Shown here: positions 23,109 through 32,834 of the stretch, one piece after another
Position numbering within the stretch: position 1 is the first letter of the stretch
How the letters are laid out: the number at the start of each line of letters is the position of its first letter
DNA from: Botryosphaeria dothidea
Lineage: Eukaryota; Ascomycota; Dothideomycetes; Botryosphaeriales; Botryosphaeriaceae
Length of the DNA stretch: 64,000 nucleotides
Direction: 5' to 3'
Assembly (NCBI GenBank): GCA_011503125.2
Contig: WWBZ02000082.1
Coordinates: 2,604,001-2,668,000 of the forward strand
Program-made: the position numbers and the translations under genes
Notes under the pieces: model-generated
Told to the model about the DNA's origin: nothing
What the model saw: only the letters and a program-made list of their open reading frames with translations
Databases searched by the model: none

Positions 23109-23720
23109 TTACTTCGCCTCCGCCGGCACCTCCATCTCCTTCCCATTCATCTCGCCCACGTCCAGTGCGACCAGGAACCTGCTTACGCAATTGTACGCCG
23201 CCACCGCCGTCGTCAGCTCGACGATCTCCCTCTCGTTGAAGAACGCCTTCAACGCCTCAAACACCCCATCCTCGACCTTCACATCCTTGGTCATCGCATC
23301 CGTGTACCTTATCACCGCCTTCTCCTTCTCCCCCAGCCCCTCGACGGCCTTCCCTTCGAGCGCATCAACCCCCTCCTTCCGCAAACACCACTCCAGCGCC
23401 GCCCGCGACACGCCCGCCTTCGCGGCCAACGCGCTGTGCGCGCGCCACTCCCACACCGCGTCCGTCAGCGCGCCGACGCGGCTGACCGCGAGCTCGAGCA
23501 CGCCCTGGTCGACGAGCGTCTTCGAGCGGATGGCGCCGAGGAAGGAGTTCCAGCCGTCGGCGACGGGCGGCGAGTGCAGGAGCGCGAGGTCGAGCGGGAT
23601 GAGCGGGCGCGGGCGGCGGCGCTCGGCGATGCGCGCGTAGATGGCGCCGGTGGCGGCGGGGTCGGGGTTGGAGGGGGAAGGCTCGGCGGGCGGCTCGGTG
23701 GGCGCGTAGGGGAGGCGCAT
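23109..23720 (-). CDS. Carboxymuconolactone decarboxylase (CMD)-like protein
   Basis: Single-exon gene, 203 aa from ATG 23720 (MRLPYAPTEPP). The frame is open to an earlier ATG at 23909, which would add 63 residues with a His-rich stretch; I prefer 23720 because MRLPY is a frequent start in fungal relatives. Conserved features are RPRPLIPLDLALLHSPPVADGWN, the helix ELAVSRVGALTDAVWEW, and the EWRAHSALAAKAGVS segment characteristic of CMD proteins. The AhpD peroxidase CxxC pair is absent (one Cys in the helix), so a thiol-peroxidase role is unlikely. True CMD enzymes decarboxylate 4-carboxymuconolactone in the protocatechuate branch; fungal members are mostly uncharacterised. Its place next to a catechol dioxygenase, muconate cyclase and enol-lactonase supports a role in aromatic breakdown. 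Confidence 0.8.
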   Translation of the reverse strand: MRLPYAPTEPPAEPSPSNPDPAATGAIYARIAERRRPRPLIPLDLALLHSPPVADGWNSFLGAIRSKTLVDQGVLELAVSRVGALTDAVWEWRAHSALAAKAGVSRAALEWCLRKEGVDALEGKAVEGLGEKEKAVIRYTDAMTKDVKVEDGVFEALKAFFNEREIVELTTAVAAYNCVSRFLVALDVGEMNGKEMEVPAEAK

Positions 23721-24323
23721 GGTGAGCGGTCGGGATGTGGAGAGGGCGTGTTGGTGGTGGTGGTGGTGTGCGGCGTTTGGGTGCGGGCGATGCGGCAGTG
23801 GGCACGGGATTGTTGGAGCGATGCTGCGGAGGGAGGTGCCGAAACCTGGCGATTTTGCGAGACTTTGGTTGGTCAATTGGTCAGGCGGCGTCCAAAAGGG
23901 GCAATTCACCTGGTGGCTTGGAGCAGAGAGGTCTCATGTGGGCGCACAATGGAATTGGGGATTTCCTGCTGCATATATGCAAGCACAGCATCGGCATTGA
24001 GGGGCAGTGGCGGGGTAGAGTGCAGCGCCCAAGCTTCTCGGATGCGCTTGCGTGCATCGCGCCCCTCTTGCCCAAACGATCGACCGGGTCTTGAGCACGG
24101 CAAAACGCTTACCCACCGTTCCACCGCAGCGCGGAAAATGCAACCACAAGGAAAAACATCGAGCGGGAAAATGTCCAATGAAGTCTTAGTCAATTCTTCT
24201 CTCACATGATATCGATTCAACGCTTAGCAATTCGCGTGCAGAAAGGTTTCCCCTGAATCCCAAAAATAAACCGGCCAAATATTTACAACGCCAAAAATGC
24301 CAATCATCCACATAATTTTTCAT
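23721..24323. other. intergenic region
   Basis: Promoter side of the CMD-like gene and 3' flank of the catechol dioxygenase. It contains a GGT/GTG microsatellite near 23750-23772, which encodes the His run of the optional N-terminal extension. No separate gene seen. Confidence 0.5.
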
Positions 24324-25396
24324 TTACAACTGCGACGAGGTCTTGCCTGTCGCATCCTTGGGTGCCAGGCGAACGTTGTACTCGAGATCGAGCTTGGCCT
24401 TGGGGTCACCCTCGCGGGGGCTGAAGTGAATGATGAGGTCGTCCTTGACGGCGAAGACGGAGTCGTCGATGAGGTGAGGGTCGGTGTCGGGGTAGAGCTG
24501 GGTGACGACCGGCTTGTAGTCGGGGTGGCTGACCATCAAGTGGATGTGGGCAGGCCTCCAGGGGCTGCGGTCCATCAGGCGGAGGAGGACACCAGCGGGG
24601 CCATCGGTGGGCAGAGCGTAGGCGGTGGGCTTGAGCATGTAGAAGTGGTATTCGCCGTTCTCGTTGGTCCTGAACTTGCCGCGCAGGTTGTTGGGGGTCT
24701 GGCCCTCAGGGTCCTGGAAATCGTACTTTCCGTTGGAGCTGGCCTGCCAGATATCGAAGACGACGTTGGGAATGGGCTTCTTGGTCTCGATGTCGATGAC
24801 GCGACCGTGCATGAGCGAGACCTCGCCGTTGTGGGGGTTGTCGATGATGCTGCCGCCGTTCTCGCGGAAGGGAGCGTCGGGGCTCCAGAACGGGCCGAGG
24901 ATGGTGGAGGAGGTAGGGGCCTCGCCGGTGGCAGACAGGTGCTTGTTGGCAATCTCGTCGACAAGCCTGTGCAAAGTTAGTTCGGTTCGGGAAAGATACC
25001 AGGAGAGGAAACCCACGATTCCAGGCCAATGACATCAGTGATGCGGTGAGTCTCGTTGCGCTTGCCGTTGCTCTCAGCCCAGAGTTTGCCGCACTGGTTC
25101 ATGAACTCGACACCAGCCATCCACTCCTCGGTGGTCAGCTCGACCTCACGAGCGAAGTCGTGGATGTGCTTGAGCATGCCGCTCAGAACGAAGCGGGCGC
25201 GCGGCGGGCAGGCCGGGCCAATAGCGTTGATGACATTCTCAGTGAACTTGGGGTCGAACTTCTCGGAAGACATGGCCATTGCTGCGGTTGGCTTGGTGGA
25301 GTTTTGGCGGAGGAAAGTTGCACGAGTGAAGCGGGCGCGGCGCTGCAGAGACCTGAGAAGAGGAGAAGAGCGTGAAGACAGAAACTTGGTGGACAT
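24324..25396 (-). CDS. Catechol/hydroxyquinol 1,2-dioxygenase (intradiol)
   Basis: Cuts catechol to cis,cis-muconate, or hydroxyquinol to maleylacetate, using Fe(III). Exons 25017-25396 and 24324-24966 with a 50-bp phase-2 intron; 340 aa. The N-terminal part (residues 47-130) is the helical catechol-dioxygenase dimerisation domain. The catalytic domain then shows [23 protein letters not shown] with iron ligand Tyr208, [11 protein letters not shown] with Tyr243, and RPAHIHL with His267 and His269; the Tyr243-to-His267 gap of 24 equals that in classical catechol 1,2-dioxygenase. All four ligands are present. The first 40 residues are basic and look like a mitochondrial presequence, but a TATA box lies only about 30 bases before this ATG, so initiation at Met40 or Met42 is possible. 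It is divergently transcribed from the muconate cyclase. Confidence 0.9.
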
Positions 25397-25835
25397 GGAC
25401 GTTCAAAAATTGGCCGGAGGACTTATATAAGGGCGCGCGGTGGCATCGAGGCACGGCGCGCACGGCAGATCCGTCGGCTGATGCATTTGGCTCTGGGGAA
25501 GCGTGGACGTTGGCGCGTCGCGTTCGTTGCCGGCGTGCTTACCGTCGACCAGGCCTCCCCGCAGCCCAGCCCCGCGCTGCCGAACAGACCCTTGACTCGC
25601 CCTCTCCACAGCGCCGGTGTTCGGCCCTCCTTTGCAAAAGAGCGCCCGCCATTGGCTGCAGGAGCCCAGCGCAACAACCGATGGCAGCAACCGCGCCGAA
25701 CCGATCTGTCCGCTGCCCAGGGTAATCTCTCTTCCCACCCACGCCTTGCCCAACATGGCATCAAGCTCTGGCCCCACGTCGCCTGCAACGGGAGCTGCCA
25801 CCTGCGACACCGCGCCATAATCCATTGCGATCCCG
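25397..25835. promoter_or_regulatory. Shared divergent promoter of dioxygenase and muconate cyclase
   Basis: About 440 bp separate two head-to-head genes of consecutive pathway steps, the classic arrangement for co-regulation. The region is GC-rich and contains an inverted CCAAT pentamer (ATTGG, near 25651) and a TATA box on the minus side. No specific activator site could be assigned. Confidence 0.6.
25423..25430 (-). promoter_or_regulatory. TATA box of the catechol dioxygenase gene
   Basis: TTATATAA, read on the minus strand, ends 27 bases before the ATG at 25396. That distance leaves almost no leader for the first ATG, which bears on the start choice. Confidence 0.5.
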
Positions 25836-27253
25836 ATGCGCGCTTTCTCTCGGCTCTTCCACCAGCTCACACGGAGACCCTACGCGAGCATGGCGAAGCA
25901 CCACCTGATGGTTGGCACCTGGACCCGTCCGGGTGCCATCTTCACCTTTGAGTTCGACGACGAGGCATTGACCTTGAAGCTTGTCAAGCGCACCGAGATT
26001 CCTCACGACGAGCCCATCTCCTGGATGACCTTCAGCGTGAGCCCTCCCTCGCGTATCCACCACCCCCGTCGGCGTCGCCTAATATCCTGATACTCAATTT
26101 CACGCCCCGGGCTGTGCTGACGCGTGATGTTTGGTGCAGCATGACCGGAAGCAAATTTACGGCGCATCCATGAAGACGTGGTCGAGCTACACGGTGAAGA
26201 GTCCGACCGAAATCGTGCAGAGTGCATCGCGTCCCATCGCTGGCCACCGTACGTCCCAGACATCTCCCGCCCCTGCAGTCGGCCACCCCACGGGACAGGC
26301 CTCAAGGCCGCCTCTTTTTCTCCACCTCAGCTTATCTAACTGAACGTTCTTCCGCACCAGCCCTCGCCGCAAACAAGGATACCAACACCCGTGCCATCTT
26401 CCTGCTCGCCGCCAAGAAAGCACCCTACAATGTCTACTGCAACCCCTTCTACGACTATGCTGGCTTCGGCAACGTCTTCTCCGTCAATGAGGAGGGCGCG
26501 CTGAAAGAAAATGTGCAAAACTACGAGTATGAGGAGAAGGCAGGCATCCACGGCATGGTTTTCGACCCGACCGAGACCTACCTTTACTCTGCGGACATGG
26601 GCGCGAACAAAGTTTGGACGCACAAGAAAGACCCTCAGACCGGGCAGCTCACGCTAGTGGGATCGGTTGAGGCCCCCCAACCAAAAGACCGCCCGAGATG
26701 GGTTGAGATGCACAAGAGCGGAAAGTACCTCTACGCGCTCAACGAGGCAGGCAACAATCTTGCAGAATACGTGATTGACCAGCAGACGCACCTGCCTGTC
26801 TGGACTTACCGCTCATTCCCTCTGATTCCGCCTGGTGGGTGATGGCTGCATCCTGCCAAACTTTGATTTTGACCGGCTGACTCGTTCTTCGCAGGCCTCA
26901 GATATAATCTCAAGAACTACCGCGCCGATGTTGTCTTCACCACGCAGAGCGGCGAGACGCTGTTCGCGACCACGCGATCCAACACGATTGGCGTGCCGGG
27001 CTATATTAGCGCTTTCAGTCTGGACGAGAATGGCAGAATTGAGAGGCACCTGTTCATGAACCCCACTTCGTCAAGCGGGGGTCACTCGAACGCCATCGCA
27101 CCTTGCCCTTGGACGGACGAGTACATTGCGATCACGGATGACACCGTTGGATTTATTGAGATGTACAGATGGCAGGACGGATTTCTCGGCAGAGTTGCCA
27201 GATGCGAGGTGACAGAACCAGGGTTCGGCATGAACGCCATCTGGTACGACTGA
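25836..27253 (+). CDS. Muconate/carboxymuconate cyclase (beta-propeller lactonizing enzyme)
   Basis: Fungal muconate-lactonizing enzymes are seven-bladed beta-propellers unrelated to the bacterial enolase-type enzymes; they cyclise cis,cis-muconate or its 3-carboxy form. Exons 25836-26036, 26140-26248, 26361-26834 and 26895-27253; introns 103, 112 and 60 bp; 380 aa, or 362 aa from Met 25890 (MAKHHLMVGTW), close to the usual length. Conserved blocks: GIHGMVFDPTETYLYSADMG, PRWVEMHKSGKYLYALNEAGN, SGGHSNAIAPC and the C-terminal GFGMNAIWYD. The extra N-terminal 18 residues (MRAFSRLFHQLTRRPYAS) resemble a mitochondrial targeting signal. A CT-rich tract between the two ATGs might instead be the transcription start. 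Whether the substrate is muconate or carboxymuconate is not decided by sequence; neighbours favour the catechol branch. Confidence 0.9.
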
Positions 27254-27942
27254 GGCTTGGAATTAGAATACAATGCACGTTATTGGCTCTACATTTTTTG
27301 TTCCTGGACTGGTTCCCGTGGATAAACATAAGTTTGGTGGTTCGATGGGACAGGGCGAGTGCAGAGAGTTCATCCGGATGAGATCTGACCCAGTACCCAG
27401 TGTGGAAATTCGTCAACAGTTCGTGTGCGCACCTCCAAACAGTTCTCACGGTTTTCCAATGAACATTCTTGAGATTTTATGGTAGACGCCACACGTTGAT
27501 TGCTATTAATTTTAAGGTTGCGCTGAGCCCCCAATCGCGGCACGAGCGCGCAAAACCGAAGCTTGCGCCCGACTAGAACCTCTGGCAGCAAAAAAGTGCG
27601 GACACCCCGCTGACGTAGCTCGGGATGCGGCGGTTAAAGGCACACCCGAGGTCCAGTGCCGGACGAGCACGGGCGCATCGCGGGGCGCCACATCCCGACC
27701 TTTCGTGCCGGCCGCGGGGCAGCGAAGCTGCGGCGGAACCTCCGCGGTATGAATCCATGGAGCTAGCACTCAAAATACCAAACTTCTCTCCTGATGTTCA
27801 CGTTGTCGTCCACCCTCAGCATCCGAGCCATTGGCCCCGTCGCCGCGACTCTGATTCCCGCCCCAGCATCCGCGATTGAACCCTTAGCCGCCACCGCCTC
27901 TGCTGCCGCTCGAGCTGCCGCAGCATCGCTACCTTCGTCAAC
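27254..27942. other. intergenic region
   Basis: 3' flank of the cyclase and promoter of the fused enol-lactonase. No other gene seen. Confidence 0.6.
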
Positions 27943-29688
27943 ATGGCGCCCGTGCCCGGTCTCCTGTACGTGACCATGCAGCCGCATGCCGAGCTGGCGG
28001 ACTCGCTGTTCCACGACTGGTACAACAACGAGCACGGCCCCACGCGCCTGCGCCTGCACTTCGTCGACAACGGCTTCCGCTACCGTGCCGCTGACCTGGG
28101 CGATGCAGGCCAAGGCTCCAAGGAAAAGCCCGAGTGGGTTGCGCTCTACGACGTCAATGACATGGACGCCATGAACTCGCCCGCCTATCTCGACCTGCGC
28201 AACCCGCCGCTGAAGAGCGAGCGCGAGGCCGCGACGATGAAGAAGATTAACGTCGATAGACGGGTGTATGATTCCGTGAGCGACAAGAAGAAGGATGGCT
28301 ATAAGAAGCTCGAGGATGTGGATGCCGAGGGGAAGGTTGGGGGCGTGCTGATTTCGGTGACGTCTATCCTGAAGTCTGGCGCGGATGAGGCCGAGTACAA
28401 CAGGTGGGCTGAGGACGAGCATGTGCCCTTGCTGTCGAAGGTGCCTGGCTGGAGACGGTCAAGGCGCTTCAAGTACTCCTCCGTCGTAAAGCCACTGGGT
28501 CCCAACGACGAAGTGAAGCACACTGAGTATCTCTCGCTGCATGAGTACGACCCGGTGAATGGTCTGGGCGGCCCGGAATTCAAGGCCGCGACCACAACAC
28601 CATGGACCGAGAAAGTCAACACCGACATCGTCGGGGAAAAGAAGCGCCGCGTGTACAACCTGTTCTACTCCTTCGGCCCCGCGCCGCGGTACCTGTCTTC
28701 CCTCGCCGCCAGCGAGGTCCCCGAGTTCGAGCACTCAACCGGCATCCTGAAGACCACCCCTGCATCCGGCTCCTCCGCCGCGGCAGTCGAGTCCTTCATT
28801 ACCACCCCCGACGGCGTCAACATCGCCTACCGCCTCGACGGCTCCGGCGCCCCCAACGCGCCCCTCCTCGTCCTCAGCAACTCCATCCTCACCGACTACC
28901 ACATCTGGGACGACTTCGTCTCGTCCTTCCTCGCCGACCCCTCCAACAAACACTACCGCGTCCTCCGCTACAACGCACGCGGCCGCACCAGCGCGGCCGG
29001 CACCGCGTCCGTCACCGTCGACCTCCTCGCCGCCGACATCGTCGCCCTGCTCGACGCGCTGCGCGTCCCCAAGGCGAGCGCCGTCGTCGGCGTCAGCCTG
29101 GGCGGCGTGACGGCGCTGGCGGCCGCGCTGCGGCACCCGCACCGCGTCGCCTCGTTCGTCGCGTGCGACACCAACCCCACCGCGCCCGCCGCCAACCCGC
29201 AGCTGTGGACCGAGCGCGCGCAGGTCGCCGAGAAGGAGGGCGCGACCGCGGCGGCGTACGGCGGCGCCAAGGCCCTGGCGACCGTCTCGTCCGACGCGGA
29301 CCCCGTCATTGGCGAGCAGCTGGCCGAGGTCACGGTGCGCAGGTGGTTTGTGCCCAAGTCGTACGAGGATGGCGCGTTGGTGCCGAAGCTGGAGGGCGTG
29401 AAGGCGGCGGTGGAGAGGAATAGTCTGGAGGGGTTTAAGACCGCGGTGAGGGCGCTGTTTAGTTACGATTATTCGGGCGAGATGAAGGGCGGGAAGGTGC
29501 CGGGCGCGTTCCTCGTGGGCGCGGGCGATGGGAAGCTGCCCGAGGGCATGAAGAAGATGGGTGAGATGTACGCGGATGGGAAAGGCCCGTACTATCTCGT
29601 GCAGGATGCGGGACACCTGCCCATGGTCGAGAAGCCGGAGGTTGTGAAGGGACATGTTACGGAGTTTTTGCGGCAGAACGGGTTGTAG
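27943..29688 (+). CDS. Fusion of tandem EthD-like alpha/beta-barrel domains with 3-oxoadipate enol-lactonase
   Basis: Intronless, 581 aa. Residues 1 to about 110 and about 125-240 are two related dimeric alpha/beta-barrel units: the first has LFHDWYNNEHGPTRLR and the second EYNRWAEDEHVPLLSKVPGW. Residues about 285-581 are an alpha/beta hydrolase with nucleophile elbow GVSLGG (Ser385), a likely acid in VGAGDGKLP (about Asp531) and catalytic His558 in GHLPMVEKP. The hydrolase resembles 3-oxoadipate enol-lactonase (PcaD/CatD type), which opens the enol-lactone to 3-oxoadipate. Muconolactone isomerase (CatC) is also a dimeric alpha/beta-barrel protein, so the N-terminal half could carry out the preceding isomerisation; this is inference. 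The gene follows the muconate cyclase on the same strand, which fits that reading. No targeting signal seen. Confidence 0.85.
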   Translation: MAPVPGLLYVTMQPHAELADSLFHDWYNNEHGPTRLRLHFVDNGFRYRAADLGDAGQGSKEKPEWVALYDVNDMDAMNSPAYLDLRNPPLKSEREAATMKKINVDRRVYDSVSDKKKDGYKKLEDVDAEGKVGGVLISVTSILKSGADEAEYNRWAEDEHVPLLSKVPGWRRSRRFKYSSVVKPLGPNDEVKHTEYLSLHEYDPVNGLGGPEFKAATTTPWTEKVNTDIVGEKKRRVYNLFYSFGPAPRYLSSLAASEVPEFEHSTGILKTTPASGSSAAAVESFITTPDGVNIAYRLDGSGAPNAPLLVLSNSILTDYHIWDDFVSSFLADPSNKHYRVLRYNARGRTSAAGTASVTVDLLAADIVALLDALRVPKASAVVGVSLGGVTALAAALRHPHRVASFVACDTNPTAPAANPQLWTERAQVAEKEGATAAAYGGAKALATVSSDADPVIGEQLAEVTVRRWFVPKSYEDGALVPKLEGVKAAVERNSLEGFKTAVRALFSYDYSGEMKGGKVPGAFLVGAGDGKLPEGMKKMGEMYADGKGPYYLVQDAGHLPMVEKPEVVKGHVTEFLRQNGL

Positions 29689-31060
29689 GTGAGTTCTGGG
29701 GGGTTTGTTGTGGATGGTGGTCTTGGATACGTACATGCAAGACTATAAGAATTGATGACTATGATAAGTATGGTTTTTCTTCTTCCCATATATTGTCTGC
29801 GTTTCTGCTTGTCTGCCTCTATGTTTCCGTGCTCATCCCTGTGTTTGTACGGTGGAATATGTATTCCGCGGCAGTTCACCGCCAGTCAAACAAGCCTACT
29901 AACGGTGGCCCCACCGCATGTTGGTGACTATAGTTGCTGGAAAGTGCTAAGTGGGGTGTGCAGGGCTGCAAAGCTTTTGTGTGCAACCAAGCAATCAAGA
30001 GCTAGAACTGAGCAACAGTACTGTCCTGGGCTCAAGAGGGGATGGGGAAAACTCTCAAGTTGTCTTCAAGTCGATCTCGAAATAGTAGTAACCACGACGG
30101 TTCCTACCATCATCATCGGAATCGTTCGGATAGGTCGAACATCCACCTCACACACCTTAAAACCCGAAGTTTATTGGAAATCGAGATTCTGCTACTATAG
30201 GAAGCGATGCGCACCACTCCCACCGGACCTGATTTCGTTAAAGAATAAGGACGTTGAAGAAACTCCCAATTTTCCTCATCTGGCCACCAAAATATCCCGC
30301 CACTGTAAAACACCCCTCCGGACATGCTCCGGGAGAAGGCCCGGTGATCTTCGGAACACGTTCCGGGAGACGGTCCGTCGTGATGTGGTGGGATTGATTA
30401 CGACGCCTGTCCCTGTAAGCGACAGTCAAACTGCCCATATTGGAAGTGGGCTAAACATCACCATCACCGCAAAGGTCGCATTCGGAAGCAAGGCACGTAG
30501 ATCTCCTCACGCCACCTCCAGTTTTCCCTCTCTGCTCCTGCGGCAGGTCCCGCAAGCTCCCCCGGCAAATCGTGAAGAAACAAACACTGGGCGAGTCGCG
30601 TCTTGTGCTGGCCTCTCCTTAACCGAAATGAGCAGGACGTTTCGTATGCCTCACCATAACGTCCCTATTTGCCGCCGATCACAACGATTGCCCGGTGGAA
30701 AACACCAAAAGAAACTTCTCCTCCGCAGCCTCGTTCCTACAAGAATAAAGGGGGTTTCCACTATGGGGCTCTGTGCCTGATGATCCACATCAGATCAAAC
30801 GTTTCCTGTTCATCTTGGTCGCTCATTGGCTATTTTTGCTTCCTCTTTCCGTTCAGCCGTTTTCGAAGCTGCCCAAATCCACCCCTGGCCTATACTCGCC
30901 CACCGGTCTTCGCTGTTTCGGATAGCTCGTATCGCACCGATGCTCGAGGGGCCGCACTATAGGATTAAATAAAAGCGCTGGAAGTCCATTGAATCGGACG
31001 CCTCATTCTACCATCATTCCTTTCCACCTTAATCCATACTTTCTCCGGATACAGCCCATC
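29689..31060. other. intergenic region
   Basis: About 1.4 kb. A 342-codon ORF (29752-30780, plus strand) runs through it, but its composition is irregular and it has no domain, so I do not call it. Between 30315 and 30380 there are several CTCCGG/CCCGG/TCCGGG words that might bind a zinc-cluster activator. The right end is the promoter of the lyase gene. Confidence 0.45.
30966..30973 (+). promoter_or_regulatory. TATA-like box of the lyase gene
   Basis: TAAATAAA lies 88 bases before the ATG at 31061. Inferred from position and sequence. Confidence 0.35.
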
Positions 31061-32329
31061 ATGAAGTATCCAGTGCTGCTGGCCGGTTCAGCTCTTTCCG
31101 CTTCTGCGGCTTTCGTCCACCCCGGCATGCTCCACACCGCTGAGGACTTCGAACGCATTACCACGAACGTCAATGCTGCCAACGAGCCTTGGCTCACCGG
31201 ATGGTACAAGTTGACCAACAACTCGCACGCGCAGTCCGATTACACTGCTGCCCCTGTCGAGCTTCTCTGCCGTGGTTCTCCTGCCAGCTGCGATGAGAAC
31301 TACAGCCGAGCTTTCAACGACGCTGCAGCAGCATACCAGTAAGAATTGGTTTCCCCCTTTAGCCATTCCGATCTCGGCTGATCAAATGATTTCCAGACTT
31401 GCCATCCGCTGGAAAGTCACTGGTGACGAAGCCTACGGCACTGCTGCCACAAACGTCCTCAACGCGTGGTCCAGCACGGTGAAGGAGATTTCAGGAAACT
31501 CCGACAAGTATTTGGCGTCTGGTCTTTATGGCTACCAGTTCGCCAACGCCGCTGAGATCCTGCGCGAGTTCGACGGCTTCACCGACGACGACCTCGCCGC
31601 GGCGACGGCCATGCTCACCGACGTCTTCTACCCCATGAACCACCGCTTCCTGATCGAGCACAACGACGCGGCTGACGACCACTACTGGGCCAACTGGGAC
31701 CTGTGCAACATGGCTACCATGCTCTCCGCCGGCATCCTTTCGGAGAACCAGACCATGTATGATGAGGCCATCAATTACTTCTACAACGGCACCGGCAACG
31801 GCGCTATTGAGAAGCTGTTCTGGGTCGTCTACGACGACGGCACTGCCCAGGTGCAAGAGGTAAGCAGGATCCTGTCTTCTCAAAATCCAACCCCGAGACT
31901 GATGATTTCATCCAGGCCGGCCGTGACCAAGGCCATACCATGCTCGACATCGGCTTGGTCGGCGCCTTCGCGCAGATGGCGAAGAACCAGGGCAACAACC
32001 TCTTCCAATACGACGACTATCGCATTTTCAAGGGCGCCGAGTATGCTGCCAAGTACAACCTGGGCAACGACGTCCAGTACACCACCTACGTGAACAGCGA
32101 CGTGACCCAGGACGTTATCAGCGAATCTGGCAGAGGCAACATCAGGCCGATCTGGGGTTTAATCGAGAATGCGGCTAAGATTGAAGGCCAGGAAGTTACT
32201 TATTCCGCTCAGTACGCGGAGCTGGTCAGGAACAACTCGGGTGGCGCTGAGGGCGGTGGCGGTGACTATGGCTCTACCAGCGGTGGTTTCGACCAGCTTG
32301 GATTCGGAACTCTGCTGTTCACCGTCTGA
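31061..32329 (+). CDS. Secreted alginate-lyase-fold polysaccharide lyase (PF05426-like; PL38 candidate)
   Basis: Exons 31061-31338, 31397-31859 and 31916-32329; introns 58 and 56 bp; 384 aa. A signal peptide (MKYPVLLAGSALSASAAF) leads into FVHPGMLHTAEDFERI, the usual mature start of fungal proteins of this alpha/alpha-toroid family. Other conserved parts are the NAWSSTVKEI helix, LYGYQFANAAEILR, HNDAADDHYWANWDLCNMA with likely catalytic Asn/His/Tyr residues, and GRDQGHTMLDIGL. The family cleaves uronic-acid polymers by beta-elimination; fungal members are probably glucuronan lyases rather than enzymes for algal alginate, but the substrate is inferred. The C-terminus is Gly-rich (GGAEGGGGDYGSTSGG). 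The promoter includes a TATA-like box about 90 bases upstream. Confidence 0.85.
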
Positions 32330-32834
32330 GCCGGGGAGTGCTTCCCCCCTTCCTTGTAAATATCTTCACTCCTTGCTGCAAAAAGGCATTCGACGCCACC
32401 TTTCATTCAGCAGTAGTCAATGCTTCCACTCCCTAGCGATGCGTACAAAATTCAATTCTGGTATCTCAAACGAGCTTAAACAAAATGGTAATGGAGATGG
32501 AGGCCGTGACCCATACAACGACCCCTCTTGAAAGGTACTCATCATACAATAATTTCCTATTCAAGTATAGTGAATCGCTTAGTGGGCCTAGGCGTGGTGA
32601 GAGATCCAGCATACTATCGCCAACGACCTCCTCCGATATGATCTTCTCACAAACCTGCGTGCTAATCACATAGGTTTCTGATAACAAGCCTTGATCCACG
32701 CAAACGTGCAAAACATTGCTTCCCCACAACAAGAATATATATTTCCCATTAGTCGCGGACCCCCAACCAAATAAACATCCTACAGCCCATCTCACCGCAC
32801 CCACTCGCCCCAACCTCACCAACCCAACCCCCCC
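32330..32834. other. intergenic region between convergent genes
   Basis: About 500 bp of 3' flanks. No gene or repeat recognised. Confidence 0.6.

Noticed and set aside
23721..23909. N-terminal extension of the CMD-like protein from ATG 23909
   Set aside because: Frame is open, but the extension is a His/Pro-rich microsatellite translation, while family similarity begins at Met 23720. Kept only as an alternative.
24890..24905. GPFW in the catechol-type dioxygenase, where many intradiol enzymes have Tyr, as a lost iron ligand
   Set aside because: Spacing shows the first iron tyrosine is Tyr208 in NGKYDF, 35 residues before Tyr243; the GPFW position is not a ligand. All four ligands are intact.
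28735..29736. 333-codon minus-strand ORF opposite the enol-lactonase
   Set aside because: Antisense shadow of a GC-rich coding region; Arg/Val/Gly-rich low-complexity translation.
29752..30780. 342-codon plus-strand ORF upstream of the lyase gene
   Set aside because: No domain, irregular composition, no signal or splice logic; covers what must be promoter sequence.
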